DNA from: Loxodes magnus
Lineage: Eukaryota > Ciliophora > Karyorelictea > Loxodida > Loxodidae
Assembly: GCA_946699065.1 (NCBI GenBank)
Contig: CAMPDV010000229.1
Span: 372,001-436,000 of the forward strand
Direction: 5' to 3'
DNA length: 64,000 nt
The notes beneath the pieces are model-generated. The model was given only the letters and a program-made list of their open reading frames with translations. It had not been told where the DNA came from and did no database searches. Below are positions 37,880 to 49,614 of this stretch, in pieces. Every line of letters starts with the position of its first letter. Within the stretch, counting starts at the first letter, position 1. Made by a program: the position numbers and the translations under genes.

Positions 37880-38222
37880 GTTGTTCGAAGGTGAACAACA
37901 AGGGACATCTTCATAAGAGGTTGGGGAAGCTAAGTACCCATAATCGACTTTATGTCTTCCTCTGCTTTGGCGATGCAATGAGACACAACCCTGCCATGTC
38001 CTTGAACCTCCAACAAGTATTAAAGATTACGAGTATTCTGAAATTATATCAGTATTGAACATTTTTATCAGTACTGAATAATTATACCAGTATTGAACAA
38101 GGTTTATCATTATCTGATAATTTTATCAATAACAAAGATTCTTGTCAGTATGAAACATTATTTAAAGAGCTGCGCACCAACGAGAGTGCTACGCGCTCTA
38201 TAATCAAATTTATTTATTTATA
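37880..38222 (+). mobile_element. SINE-like element, hairpin-head type
   Basis: Begins with hairpin TTGTTCGAAGGTGAACAA, continues with GGTTGGGGAAGCTAAGTACC and a CTTCCTCTGCTTTGG block, then about six diverged 19-20 base repeats (TATCAGTATTGAACA type, about 38044-38155), and ends with the common tail GCGCACCAACGAGAGTGCTA plus TTTATTTATTTATA. It is the single-head counterpart of the minus-strand element at 19087-19590. The tail is the same as in the 13640 and 35300 elements, whose heads are unrelated. Confidence 0.6.
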
Positions 38223-38289
38223 AGTAGTTATTAAAGAAAAATATACAGCTTTAAATAACTCTAGATAAATAAATTAAATATTTTTAAGA

Positions 38290-39010
38290 TTTAATTTGGA
38301 TAACATAATTAACATAATTTTTTAACGTGTCCTCACTTTTATCTTGTTTGCCACTAATCAAAAAGTCTAAAATCGTCTTAAGTGTTTTTCCATTTCCAAT
38401 TTTCTTCTTAGTCTTCTTCTTAGAATACATATTTTGCAATACTCCGATCACCCTTATTAATTAGAAGTATCTTGTTTCAATCGAGTTCGATTCCAAATAT
38501 ATTCAAATTTCTTCTTTACTGAACAAGTGCGATGTTCTTCAAAATTTCATTTTCCATATACATCTTTTTTCTGTATAATAAACCTTTTGAAGGGCAGTAT
38601 AGATTTCTTATGGATTTCATAACTTAAAGCTTTAAAGTTTTTATATTTATTAGAATTTTCAGCAATATCCTAAAATGTGACCATATTTCCTGTATTATAA
38701 GCATTACTTTCTATTCTTAACTATCTGAATTTTTGCTGGTTGAGGTATCGGCTTCACATCAATGGGGTCATTTGTTGTTGTATTTAAAAAAAAAGCTTTC
38801 AGTCATTTCCGCTAATTGATTGAATTTCGATTCTATTTGTTCAATTCTCAGATTGACTGGTTGGAAATTTTCATTTTTAATATTTATCTAATAGACATAA
38901 GGTATGCAATTTTTCTTTCAAGCAAATCTTAAATAATTACCAAAAACATTTTAACTACTTTTACAAATATTTAGATATATAATCATTAAACTATCTACAA
39001 ATATCCATTT
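38290..39010 (-). mobile_element. retroelement-like coiled-coil/zinc-knuckle ORF fossil, spacer copy 1
   Basis: Minus-strand reading with a coiled-coil-like part (RIEQIESKFNQLAEMTES), an NDPIDVKPIPQPAK linker and a knuckle-like motif at 38661-38703, then a Gln-rich stretch and a Lys-rich C-terminal part (KKKTKKKIGNGKTLKTIL). Coil, linker and motif follow the same order as in the 7400-7950 fossil, and linker positions match (NDP). The sequences are well diverged, so this is an older paralog. It looks broken in a few places. It lies directly beyond the tail of the SINE-like element ending at 38222. Confidence 0.45.
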
Positions 39011-40449
39011 ATTTAATTTTAAGCTATCATAAAACAGGTATTTCATTTTTTTTAATTTTACAAAAATTTGCATTTATAAAAAAGTTCACTCAAAATGTAT
39101 ATCCCTTTTATCAAACACTAAATCTCTAGATGCCCACATTACTCTACCATACTCTCTGCTTCGCTTGTTATTTTTCTACTACGAATAATAAAAATTTATT
39201 TCAAAAAATGTTTTCTCTCATTCTTTTAGCTCTTTTTCTTTTTCTTTCCCTTTATCGTTTTTTATAAACTTCTCATTCTCTCAATATAAAGTCATTTATA
39301 ACAAAATTAGTTATCCATTATAACCCTGCTATCAATAATATATGAAATTTTTCTCTTTTAAACTACTTTTTTACACAAAAAATGTATATATATTTTTTTA
39401 AACATTAAACACAGCCTTACTAAACTAAATGCTACATAAAATATCTTTAAATTTATAGAAAGATAAAAATATTCTAAAAAGAAAATGCTCCACCTTACTA
39501 TATATTTTAATTCTATATTAAATTATATATTATAAATTGTTAGGATTTACGTAGATTATAAAAACCAAGGCCATCACTTTAGTATGCACCATTTTGAAAA
39601 CTTAAAGAAAAATTTTTTTTTTATTTATAACTGAAGCAATAAATATAAAGAACCAATAGATTTTGTAGTGCTTTAATAAAAGTTACAGTTTGAAACAGAG
39701 AAAACATAAGATTAATAAAGAAAAAAATTTCCATCTCACGACTAAGCATAATTTTAATGAAATAAGATGCTTCTATTAATTCCGTTCTTGAATTAACATT
39801 TAGAAGAGCAGCTCCTCCAAAAAAAGCTTAGTTTTTTTTAAATGTACAATTCTTTATTTAAGATATTATTTTTATTATGATGAAATTCCACTATTTTTCC
39901 TTTTTAGTTTTTTTAAAAATACATGAATCAAAATATTTAAATGAATATGAAGATTGCAAAATGTCACCGCTGACTTAAGTCTTGTTTCCAATTAAGCTTG
40001 AGTTCCATATAATAATTTTTAATTTATCATATTTCAAGCAAATTCCTCCTTCACCTTAATTATCATAGAAAATTGATTCATTTATTATAAGTTTACTCTC
40101 TTAAGTTTAGATTATTGTTCTATTGTTCTATTCAAAGTAGCTATCTAATATGTTTACCTGAGCATTTAATAGAGATAATACTACTCTAAGCCTTAACTCT
40201 ATAAATTCTTGATTCACTCATATGAATTTCTCATGAAGTAAAATTTATTAAATTTACTGAGTTGAGAACAAAATTTTTGAAAGTTGGAAGTAAAATATAA
40301 ATTTATGCATCTGTTGATTGTATGGAAGCTCTGCTTATCTAAAGCAAAAGCTTAATAAGATAGTTGGTATTTTATAAATTTGAATTCCTTAAGTAAAAGA
40401 ATTGCATTGAATATATTTTTATGCTTATAAATTTAAATTTGTTTACGAA
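39011..40449. other. AT-rich spacer
   Basis: Poly-T-rich at 39160-39300, otherwise featureless. The string GGGTTAGGG near 40490 just beyond its end is a single occurrence, not a telomere array. No gene recognised. Confidence 0.45.
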
Positions 40450-41480
40450 ATGTTTTTAAATATTATTTTTATTAATTAATTTTAACTAAAAGGGTTAGGG
40501 TCATCTTTAATTAGAGAAAACGCTTCCTAAAATTAAAGACAATAACATTTTTTACATCCATCGCTCAACTGTACATGTCTTCATCTGATTTAATTTCAAA
40601 CTAAGATAATTCTTCTTTCTCTTCTATAAACTAATAGAATTGTTCTTCTATCTTCTTGTAATTTTTACCCAGCTTTTCTAAAAAATTTCTAAGGCCATTG
40701 TTTTCTTTTGAAGTAGTTTATTTTGTTACTATTAATAACAAAGATCATGTTTGAACAATGTCACACTTGAGTCTACTAATATCGGCTTCTTTCTAAAAAT
40801 ACCTTCAAAGCAGTTTAAATATAGTAATCTTGGTTTTCCAAATTATTTTTGGTGCTATTCAATCACTCTTCTTCATTTTAGACATTATCTCCATTAATGT
40901 CCAGTCTTTGACAACAATAGCAACGTTTTATTAAGGGTTTGAAGTAAAATTTTTATTATGTTTAAATTTTTTGTTTAAATTTTCATCTTATCTATTAAAG
41001 GTTAGTGTTTTTTAATTTGTAATTGGATTTCTTCTTCAATTTATGGATTTGCTACTAGGTTTTTTCTATCAATGCAAATTTGGAAGTTAAGGCTTCAATT
41101 TAAAACAAAACTTAACTTACTTAGCCTTTATCTTCCTTTTTTTTATCTTACAAGATTAACTTAAGATTCATGTTTTTTGCTTTGAGGGATTAAATTTTTG
41201 TATTCATTTTCTCAATTAAGGAATAAAGTTAAATAATGTCTTTTTCATGGATTTTCTCAAGCTTTTTAAGTTTGTTGGAAATTCAGTATTTCCCAATCCT
41301 TAACAGGATTAAATTTATCTTTTTTGATCTTGACTCTTGTTATTTAACTGAGACTTAAGATTGATTTATTAGGTTAAAATTTAAAGTTTAGATTCTCGGG
41401 GTTTTTCCATATTTTATTATATTTGCGACTTATTCTTTTTGGATTCTCAGATTTCATTATGTAAAGCTCGCTTAAGATTT
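40450..41480 (-). mobile_element. retroelement-like coiled-coil/zinc-knuckle ORF fossil, spacer copy 2
   Basis: Minus-strand reading of about 330 residues: a Lys/Glu/Leu-rich coiled coil (EKIHEKDIIQLYSLIEKMN), a Gln/Lys segment, a short Cys motif RCYCCQRLDINGD at about 40885-40925, then a basic C-terminal part. The coil-then-Cys-motif order matches the other family members in the window; pairwise similarity is low. Its 5' end overlaps a small inverted repeat (41421-41508). No polymerase follows. Fossil or highly diverged member; low certainty on the family. Confidence 0.35.
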
Positions 41481-41857
41481 TTTATCAACTTTTATATGAA
41501 ATTTAGAAATAAAATCTGGTCAATACTTTAAATCTTATTTGCATCAATAGAATATAAATATTTTCTAACATTTTTGACATTAAATTAAACTTTACCTAAG
41601 TTTGAAAAGTATTGCTCTAAAACATTTCTTGCTTAAATAATTAAGATATGAAATAATTTTAATTTATTTATGCTTAATATTTAATCTTCTTTAGTATCCA
41701 AACTATAAAAGTACCAATTTAAAATATATCTATTTATTAGTATAAATAAATATAGTATTCAACTATTTTTCTAAATTTCATATCAAATTTGATAAAACAA
41801 TCTTAAGCGAGCTTTACTTAATGTAATCTGAGAATCCAAAAAGAATAATTCGCAAAT
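41421..41857. repeat. short inverted repeat, arms about 88 bases
   Basis: Arm 41421-41508 (TTTTTGGATTCTCAGAT, TAAAGCTCGCTTAAGAT) is repeated in inverse orientation at 41769-41857 with a few mismatches; the spacer is about 260 bases. It could be the terminal repeats of a small non-autonomous DNA element or a local inverted duplication. No target-site duplication is evident. Confidence 0.6.
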
Positions 41858-42950
41858 AAAAAGTATTGTGTAATAAATCTAAGATCTTAACAATAAAAGC
41901 CTTGATTAATAACTTGTATGATTAAACTTAAATTAAAATTAATTATTAGCTTGAACTTTAATCTACTCTTAATGATTCTATGTATATTGAGGATAAATTT
42001 TAATTTTAGTAAAGAAGAAAGAAATCTTAAATAGTTGATATTACAAGAAGATAAAACATGTAGTAAGAAATTGCAAATTTCCCAAGAGAAATTAAAAAGC
42101 AAGAGAATAAAGCAGACTAATTAAAATGAAAAATTATTTTAAGTTTGATGTAAGATATATTGAAGTAAGCAATTCGTGAGTTGCAATTACTCAAAATAGG
42201 AATAAATTAAAACAAAATAAAATATTAGTATTGAAGATAGAGGATTATAGAATGCTTATATACAAAAATATGGAAGAAGATCTATATATTTTTAGATACC
42301 TGGTGCAAAAACTAATAATCAAAAAAATAGGAAAATAGAAAATTTTAGACTTAAATTTCTGAGAGTTTAATCTATTGATGTGTGAAATTAATATAATAAA
42401 ATATTATTAATAGTAATATTAAATAGCTAATTATGGTTACTAAATTAACTAAAGCACATTACCAGAAGTATATAAAGAAATATTCTATCTAAAATAATAT
42501 AAAAAATATTTAAATATTAAATGAATTTTTAATTATATTTAAATAAAATTATTTAAGATAAAATATAAATAAAATAATAAGTTTAAAGAATTATTTACAT
42601 AATGATACAAATCTACTATCAAATTTTAAATAGTTTATAAAGAGAAATTAAATAATCTAGAAAAAATAAAAACTAAATATAGCTTTTAATCATATTTAAA
42701 TTAAAGCTGAAAATAAATTTAGCAAAAATATTTAAAGCATAAAAATAAAATCTAAGAGATAAAATCTCAAAATATTATAAATGCTTCAAGATAAAGGGGG
42801 TAATATTATAATCTTATAATATATTTTAAATTAATAACAAAAATATTTAAAATTTGTAACATAACCAGCATAACTTAATTTATTAAAGTGAATTCACATT
42901 TATTTGGTTTGTCATATATTTGTTTATAAAGGGAGTTAATTCTCAATAAT
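41858..42950. other. AT-rich spacer
   Basis: Very AT-rich, with no gene or repeat that I can support. A Lys/Leu/Ile-rich standard-code run at 41887-42102 (-) appears compositional. Confidence 0.5.
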
Positions 42951-43571
42951 AGTCTTCTATTTCAAATTGAACTTATATAATGAATAACCTTATTTTTTTC
43001 TTCCCCCACTGAGACTTGCCTACATAAGCTTTTCTACGTTTGAATCCGTATTGTCTTTTGTTTCACTCTCTTGCTTCCATTATTATTCGCGATATTGTTT
43101 ATAGGATTTGTTGTTCTTTCCTTCTATAGATTTTTCTTCCCTTATGCAGTATATTCTAAATATTTTATTTCAAATTTTTTGCTCTTCTGCTTATCTTTTT
43201 TACTAAATTTTAAAGTGGTTTCTTACATTATAACCTTGCTCTTGCAATATCAACACCTTACTATCGGTCTTCGATATGTATAGATAATGCGTAATTTTTT
43301 CTTCTTTCACTGTCTTCTCTAAATCCATAGGATCATATTTTATTTTACCTTTCCTATTACTTTTCAGAGTTTATTATTATTCTTTATTCAAGTCTGCTGA
43401 ATTATTGAATATAGATAAACAATTTGCTAAACTAGAACACAAAATTTGCTTGAAAGCTCTTGGACTGCTTTTAGAGTTTAAGATTTTTGTTTTGTTAATG
43501 TTAATAATTTATTTGTATTTCTTATTATATTTTGTTGCTCTAGTTTGGAGATTGCTACTTTTAGGTGCCAT
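42950..43571 (-). mobile_element. zinc-knuckle-family ORF fossil spanning the right arm boundary
   Basis: Minus-strand reading from ATG at 43571 (MAPKSSNLQTRATKYNKKYK), about 205 residues. A Ser/Lys-rich N-terminal part is followed by GYNVRNHFKIQQKRQ and KIFRIYCIREEKS segments that line up with GYKVRNCFQFQQKQK and NIFRIYCYQEDK of the knuckle fossils at 7400-7950 and 48700-49250. The part beyond 43280 lies in the arm and has a left mirror (13058-13351); the rest lies in the spacer. Retroelement-like, function in RNA packaging inferred only from the family resemblance. Confidence 0.4.
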
Positions 43572-43720
43572 TTTAAGTATAGAATATAATAAAAAGCTTT
43601 GCTATAATTTAATTTATTTTAAATAGTAATTTGTATTTACTTTATCTTGCTTTACATAGATAAAAATATCAGAAATAATTCTAAAGGAATTGATCTAAGC
43701 AAATTTAGATACAGGATCAA

Positions 43721-44195
43721 ATGGAACAAATCTAAAAAGGCAAGAAAGTTGATAATGTGCAATAAACTCCTTCTTCTAAAATAAAATCTTATAACTAGAT
43801 AAAATAAGCTAAGAATTAGTAAATAGATAAAATCTTTAAATTTTAATAATTGAATTTAAACAACTATTGAAGTAATATTAAATTGAGAAAAATATAATAT
43901 ACTTAAAGGATTAAAACAAAGGATTTATAGAACACTTTAACAAATAGGAAGAAATTGCCTAATATTTATGATTTAAGGGAAAGATTTAAATAAAACTGAA
44001 ATTCGCAGGAAATAAAAATACCCAATAAAATATCCTATCTAAGTAATAGTTTAACAACATTTTTAAATAAAATAAAAAGTTAAGTATTATTAAGTTTTTG
44101 CTATCTAAATTGAAAGACAGGTCTAAAAGTTTGATTGGATGTAATAGAAAGTTCATATTCAAAACTTTGAAAAAGAAAGCCCATATTATTATCTT
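43721..44195 (+). CDS. possible Gln/Lys-rich reading frame, right copy
   Basis: Mirror of 12430-12908. Plus-strand reading from ATG 43721 (MEQIQKGKKVDNVQQTPSS), with IYDLRERFKQNWNSQEIK and YLSNSLTTFLNKIKS further on. Substitutions between the two arms exist but are too few to judge selection by eye. No domain recognised. Confidence 0.25.
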
Positions 44196-45104
44196 AATAT
44201 TTAATAATCAAATCATAAATATAATTTAAGACTGAAATAAATAAATAAATAATTTTAATTACTTTAATTGAATAGAACTATAATTTTATTATTACTTAAA
44301 GATTAAAACAATCACAAACTAAAAAAGATTAAAATTTTTAGGTTTCTAATAGAAAAAATATTAAATATAAATAAATTTTATAAGAATATATAATATTTTT
44401 AAATTTGGAAGGAAGATAAAGAGGAAAATTCTAATTTTTTAACTTATTTAAAAAAGATAAAAAGATAATTAATTTACAAACAATTAAACTTTAAACAAAT
44501 TTTAATTTTCCATAATTAATGAAATTATAAAAATTAAATAGATAAAGATAGTAATATAAAAGAAATAAAAAATAATTAATAAAATTATTTTAATGGAAAA
44601 TTTCTAGTAATTTTAATTAAAAATGTAATATTAAATTAGTTTACTTTATTCTTTTTTTTACTTTTTTAATCTTCTAATTTTTACATTTTTTCAGATAATT
44701 CTAAATATCTTATCTTTCTAACTTTTAACTAGATTTAATTATTAGCATTTACTAGAATTTCGATAGCAAAGTTAAATTAATTAAATATTGTTTACTAAGA
44801 AATTTCTATAAGATTTACTTTCAGCATTCGCTTTAATATAATAATATAATAATATAAATATAACTTTAGACTTATTTATATTTAGAAAAAGGATAAAGAA
44901 CTTTTAAGATTTATCTTAGAAACTTATCTATAATAAATAAAATTTAAACTATGATATTTATAATGTAAATTATACTATGTTTCTTTATTTTATTTTATTG
45001 CTATTTAAAATAATTTAATTATAAATAATATAGCATATATGCATTAGTGAGCCATTTTTTCTTTAATTTTCAGTGAAAAAAATATTGGAAGAAATGTTTT
45101 TAAA
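44196..45104. other. poly-A/T-rich spacer in right arm
   Basis: Mirror of 11528-12430, with a longer TAATATAATAATATAATA microsatellite near 44835. Nothing else seen. Confidence 0.5.
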
Positions 45105-45640
45105 TGATTAAATAAATAAATTAACGTGATTTGACCTTTATTAGGCTCACCAAGATTAATAAAAAATCCAAATTTTTTTGTTAAAAAAGTTTAGAAATTC
45201 TTCAAGCTTCCTGTAATCTCTTTGTTCATTTTTTATTTTTTCTCCATTTTTGAAATAAAAGTTATTAACTTCACTCTCAAAATTCCTGTATTTCTTTCCG
45301 AATGCTGGAGTTAGAAGAGGTTAGAAAGAATTCCGATTCTTGTATCAAATGTCACAACCGAATTAAATCTTTCTACTTAAAAATATAATTTGTACTAATC
45401 ATGTCTTTAAGTTTTTCCAATTCCCGATTAGATTAATGATATGTAGAGGTAGGATAACTCTGAGACTTGGACTTTAGTATTTCCTAGTCCGATTATCGTA
45501 CTGATTGACAGAACCCTAAAATATTAAGGCTTATCACACAAGGGCAAACCCTTGCTTATTTGATGTGGCATTTATTACAAGAGTATTTGTAATGCAGTCT
45601 ACATTACACCGGATTACCTACTTGGCTGACTAGACCACGA
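45105..45640 (-). mobile_element. SINE-like structured element, right arm copy
   Basis: Inverted-repeat mirror of the element at 10986-11527, with the same hairpins (for example GGACT/AGTCC near 45470-45490) and the TTTATTTATTT end. Differences from the left copy are few and mostly single bases. Confidence 0.5.
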
Positions 45641-46060
45641 TATGCATTTAAAAAATGAATTATATAATACTTAAATTGTTATATAATAATTTTGAATGTA
45701 AGTATTTTTATAATTATAAAAATACTGTATGCATTGTTATTAGCTATTAAGTTATTTATTAGGCATTTTTATTTTATTCACAATTATTTTTATTTATAAA
45801 CTTAAAAAAGCAAATTATTTTTAATATTTTAGATATATAAAGCTATTTATCTATGTTTAATAATTTTCTTTTAACATTAAAATAGATTCACAGAGATTGA
45901 TATTTTGGAATATTAGATTTAATTTTCATAAGTTACTGTCTTTAATATTTTAATTATTTAATTTCATTCTCCTTTAATTTTTATTTTACTAAAATTATAT
46001 TAAAAATTAATTGAACATTTAATTTATAAAGATAGACATATAGTAAGTAAAAAAATATAT

Positions 46061-46850
46061 ATGTCAGGATTTTTCGTGGTTCCAAGCGTTAACGACATTC
46101 TAGAGAAGCTAGGTCGGGAAAAGGAAGCCAAAAAGTTAGCCTTTAAATCAAATTTCCCACTTCTGAAGAAAGGCCTAGGAAATAGGTTAAAATTATTATG
46201 CGCTCGGAAGTCTCGAATCACAGAGAAGTAAATAAGCTATAATTAGCTGAAAAAAGTGGTGGTAGGCTTTAAGAAAGAGGTAAAAAAATTGAAGATAGAC
46301 TATAAGAAGTTAATTGAAAAACTTGAGCTTTCAGTGGAAATTAAATCGAGACTCATGAATTAAGAAAAAGACCTTAACGCATTTTGAAACTAATCACAAA
46401 ACCAGAACAATTAATTATAACACTAATAATAGAAGCAGAAAGAACTAGTCAACAAAATAGAAAAAACAGAAAAAAGCCAGCAAAAATGGCAACATTAAAT
46501 GGACCTACAAAAATAAGGAAATGACCCAATGATAATCGAAGGAGAAAATATTTCAAGATTTAAACCTAAACGAGAAGCAAAAAGATTCTATTATTATAAC
46601 TCTAGAACGCAACTATAAAAAAGACGCTAGAAATTTAAAAAATTTAACTAAGAATACTGAAACTACTAGAAGAAGTTGAAGAGAAAAGAAGATATTTTAT
46701 CAGATATAACTAAAAGAGAAAGATTATATTGAAATAAATTTGGAAAAATATACAAGATGAAAGATACCAATCATTACCTAGGCAAATGGATACCTCAGTA
46801 AATCATGATTAGCAAGGAGAAGAATTGTATATTCATTTAAACTTGATATT
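46061..46850 (+). mobile_element. coiled-coil ORF of the zinc-knuckle family, right copy
   Basis: Mirror of 9800-10571. Reads from ATG 46061 (MSGFFVVPSVNDILEKL) through a long Lys/Glu/Gln coiled coil with TGA in a Trp-like setting (LNAFWNQSQNQNNQ), the NDPMIIEGENISRF motif, and ends near GKWIPQ. Retroelement-like by relation to the knuckle fossils; no enzyme domain. Confidence 0.45.
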
Positions 46851-46859
46851 TGCCACTAG

Positions 46860-48070
46860 AGGGTGTCGGAAAAGAGGTTGAAATAGCTCCAAGAGCGCCA
46901 AAGATTTAAATTTGTATTTAGATATATAGTAACTTATAAAAATAATTTTAAAGGTAAATAATATAAACTTAAATATATATTTAACTTTTTTATTTGCAAA
47001 ATATCTCATTTTAAGACGAAACTGTAGAGTTAGATAATTTGACTTATTATATTGACTAATAACCAAGTTAGAAATAAAAAAATCATACAATTCATAATGT
47101 ATTTACTTTCTGAAATTTTAATTAAATAAAAAAGTTAAAGCTTTATTATTATTTAATTTATTTATTTCATTTTTTATAATCAATCTTATAGCAAATTAAT
47201 TATTTTAAATTTATATCCAACTTGTCATCTCAATTAGCACTCAGCATAAAACGCTTGTTGGCAAAAGGGTAGATTTGAACCCACTTAAATGAAATTTTAT
47301 TAAAATTGAGGAAATATTTATTAATAAATCTCTAATAATTTTATAAACTCTTTGAACATTTTTTAATTTCATCATTCTAGCAATGATAAAAATATATTAT
47401 TAATTGTTGTATAGTAACTATCTATCTAAACTTATTATTATTAATTTTATAAATATTTTCGAAAGTAAAAGTTTAGGATTAATATAAAATATCTATATTT
47501 TTTAGTTTAAATGATTATATTTTATTTATTAAGTAAAACCTTATTTTTATATTTTTTTAATTATTATTTAACTATTAAAATTATCTACTAAGATAAATCA
47601 AACTTTTATATTTATTTTCTTTAATTTAATGTACAAATTTTAAAATTATTGTTAGTATTAATTACTAAATTAAAAATAGACTCTTTTTTAATTTATAAGA
47701 TAAATATTAATATAAAGTAAAATTACTCTCTTTTTTAGCATTTTAAAATTATATTGGATTATGAAATTGTATTTTATATATTAGAACTCATATAATAATC
47801 AATCATTTTTAATTAATTTAGCTAACAATTAAAGTAAACTATTAATTTATATAAGTGATCAATTAAATTAAATAATTGTTATTTTTATATTCTATATTCA
47901 TATTTATTTTATTAAGCCTAACTTTTTATCTTTATCAATTAAGAGATTATATTGAAATCATAATTTTTATTATTTTTGCTTTACCCATATCTTTAAGCCA
48001 ATTTTAACTTTCCAATTTTTATCGTGGTTAGATTCCTTGTGTTTTTTAAATGGATGATTACCATTTTATC
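46860..48070. other. AT-rich spacer in right arm
   Basis: Mirror of 8560-9800; no supported feature. Confidence 0.5.
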
Positions 48071-48699
48071 TTCATCTTACTGAAATTGCTTTTGTCTACT
48101 ATTTTTATAAAGCTTTGCGATTCTCTTCAAACTTATTGATCTTTTTACCTTTAAGCCATTTAAAGATAAAACAGCGTTTTTTATGGAAAATACTGCTATA
48201 TCAGCATTTTTTATATATTTTTTAATTTTTTCGAATGTTTTTATTAATTTTTTTATTTCTATTTCCATTTCTAGTCAAGAAGTCAAGATATCAGTATTAG
48301 TTTTTTTTTTACAATTTGAATTTCCTCAATTGAGTTTGAATAAAATTAACGATATATCTTTCCTTCTACTTTATTTTGAACAATTTGCCAATGTTGCTTT
48401 TAAATTCAATTATTCGATAAATGTAATTTGCTCTCATAATATATCTAAAAAATTGTAGATTTGCTAATCTTGAAAGTAGAGAACTTTTTACATTTTCTTG
48501 ATCTACTCATATACTGTTTCATTGTTCATTCAAATATCTATTTATTCAATCGAAGTATTAATTTAATTTTCTTATAGCTGTATGATGATGATAATTTAGG
48601 TGGTTTGTTTTTCTATTTTCTAGTTTAATTTCTTGCTTTTATAGTTTATCTTTTGATATTTTTTATTATCATATACTATATAGAAAAAATGGAAAATTT

Positions 48700-49250
48700 C
48701 TTGCAATAAATCTCTTCTTAAAAGGATTCATCTTAGTCAAAATATGATTATCGAAAAGTACTTTAAGAACTTCAAGTTATGCAATTAGAAAATTTTTAAG
48801 CTTCTAAGAACAGTATAAGAACTAGAAAGAAAAATAGAATATTTGATGGCTAGATCACAAGAGAAAAAAATTGAGAATAAACAGCCAGGAAATATCAGAA
48901 TAGAAAAATTTGAAGAAAAATTCAACCATATCACAGAGTAACTGAAAGCATATTCTTATAAAAAATATAAGTGAATGATCTGATGGATTCTGAGTAACAG
49001 CCCGCAGCAACTTTCATTCCATATTGGAAAATAATGAGATACTGGTACTGTAAGCGACCAGGGTACAAAGTAAGAAACTGCTTCCAATTTTAATAAAAAT
49101 AAAAGAAAATAATAACAAACTAATAGAAAAATATTTTCAGGATCTATTGCTATTAAGAAGATAAGCTTTGTAGAAAAAAAAACTCAATTAAAGAGTGAAG
49201 CTCCTTATATCTAATAGGCGGTTAATGAATTTCAATTACCTAACTCAGTC
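48700..49250 (+). mobile_element. retroelement-like coiled-coil/zinc-knuckle ORF fossil, right copy
   Basis: Mirror of 7400-7950. A Lys/Glu-rich coil precedes a knuckle-like motif at 49040-49081 (CKRPGYKVRNC) and a Gln/Lys-rich tail. It differs from the left copy by substitutions and small length changes, more than in the flanking gene, as expected of unconstrained DNA. Looks broken. Confidence 0.5.
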
Positions 49251-49614
49251 TCTTTTACTTGCTTTTCTACTTCAATAAAAATTGAATGGGATTCAATCTA
49301 TCGGAAAAGATAAGAAATAACAACCTAAAAATCACCAAGACTTATAATAGACAAAATCCAAACAGATTTAAAGTCTATATTTATACCTAACTTTAAACTT
49401 AAAAGTGGTTAGTCTAAAAAATGGCAGACCCACTATAATCAATTATTTATTTATTTATCCATTTTTCCTGGGAATTTTATCAACTAAGAGATTTTTTTGG
49501 AGCTTTATATAAAGTAGAAAATATTTTATTAATAATAGAAAATTTTAGAAAAATATTAATTTAACATTAAAAATTATTGCTAATAAAAGAGAAAGTGCTT
49601 AAAAAATAAATTTG

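Noticed and set aside
40490-40505. telomere-like GGGTTAGGG
   Set aside because: Single short occurrence with no array; ciliate telomere repeats also differ.
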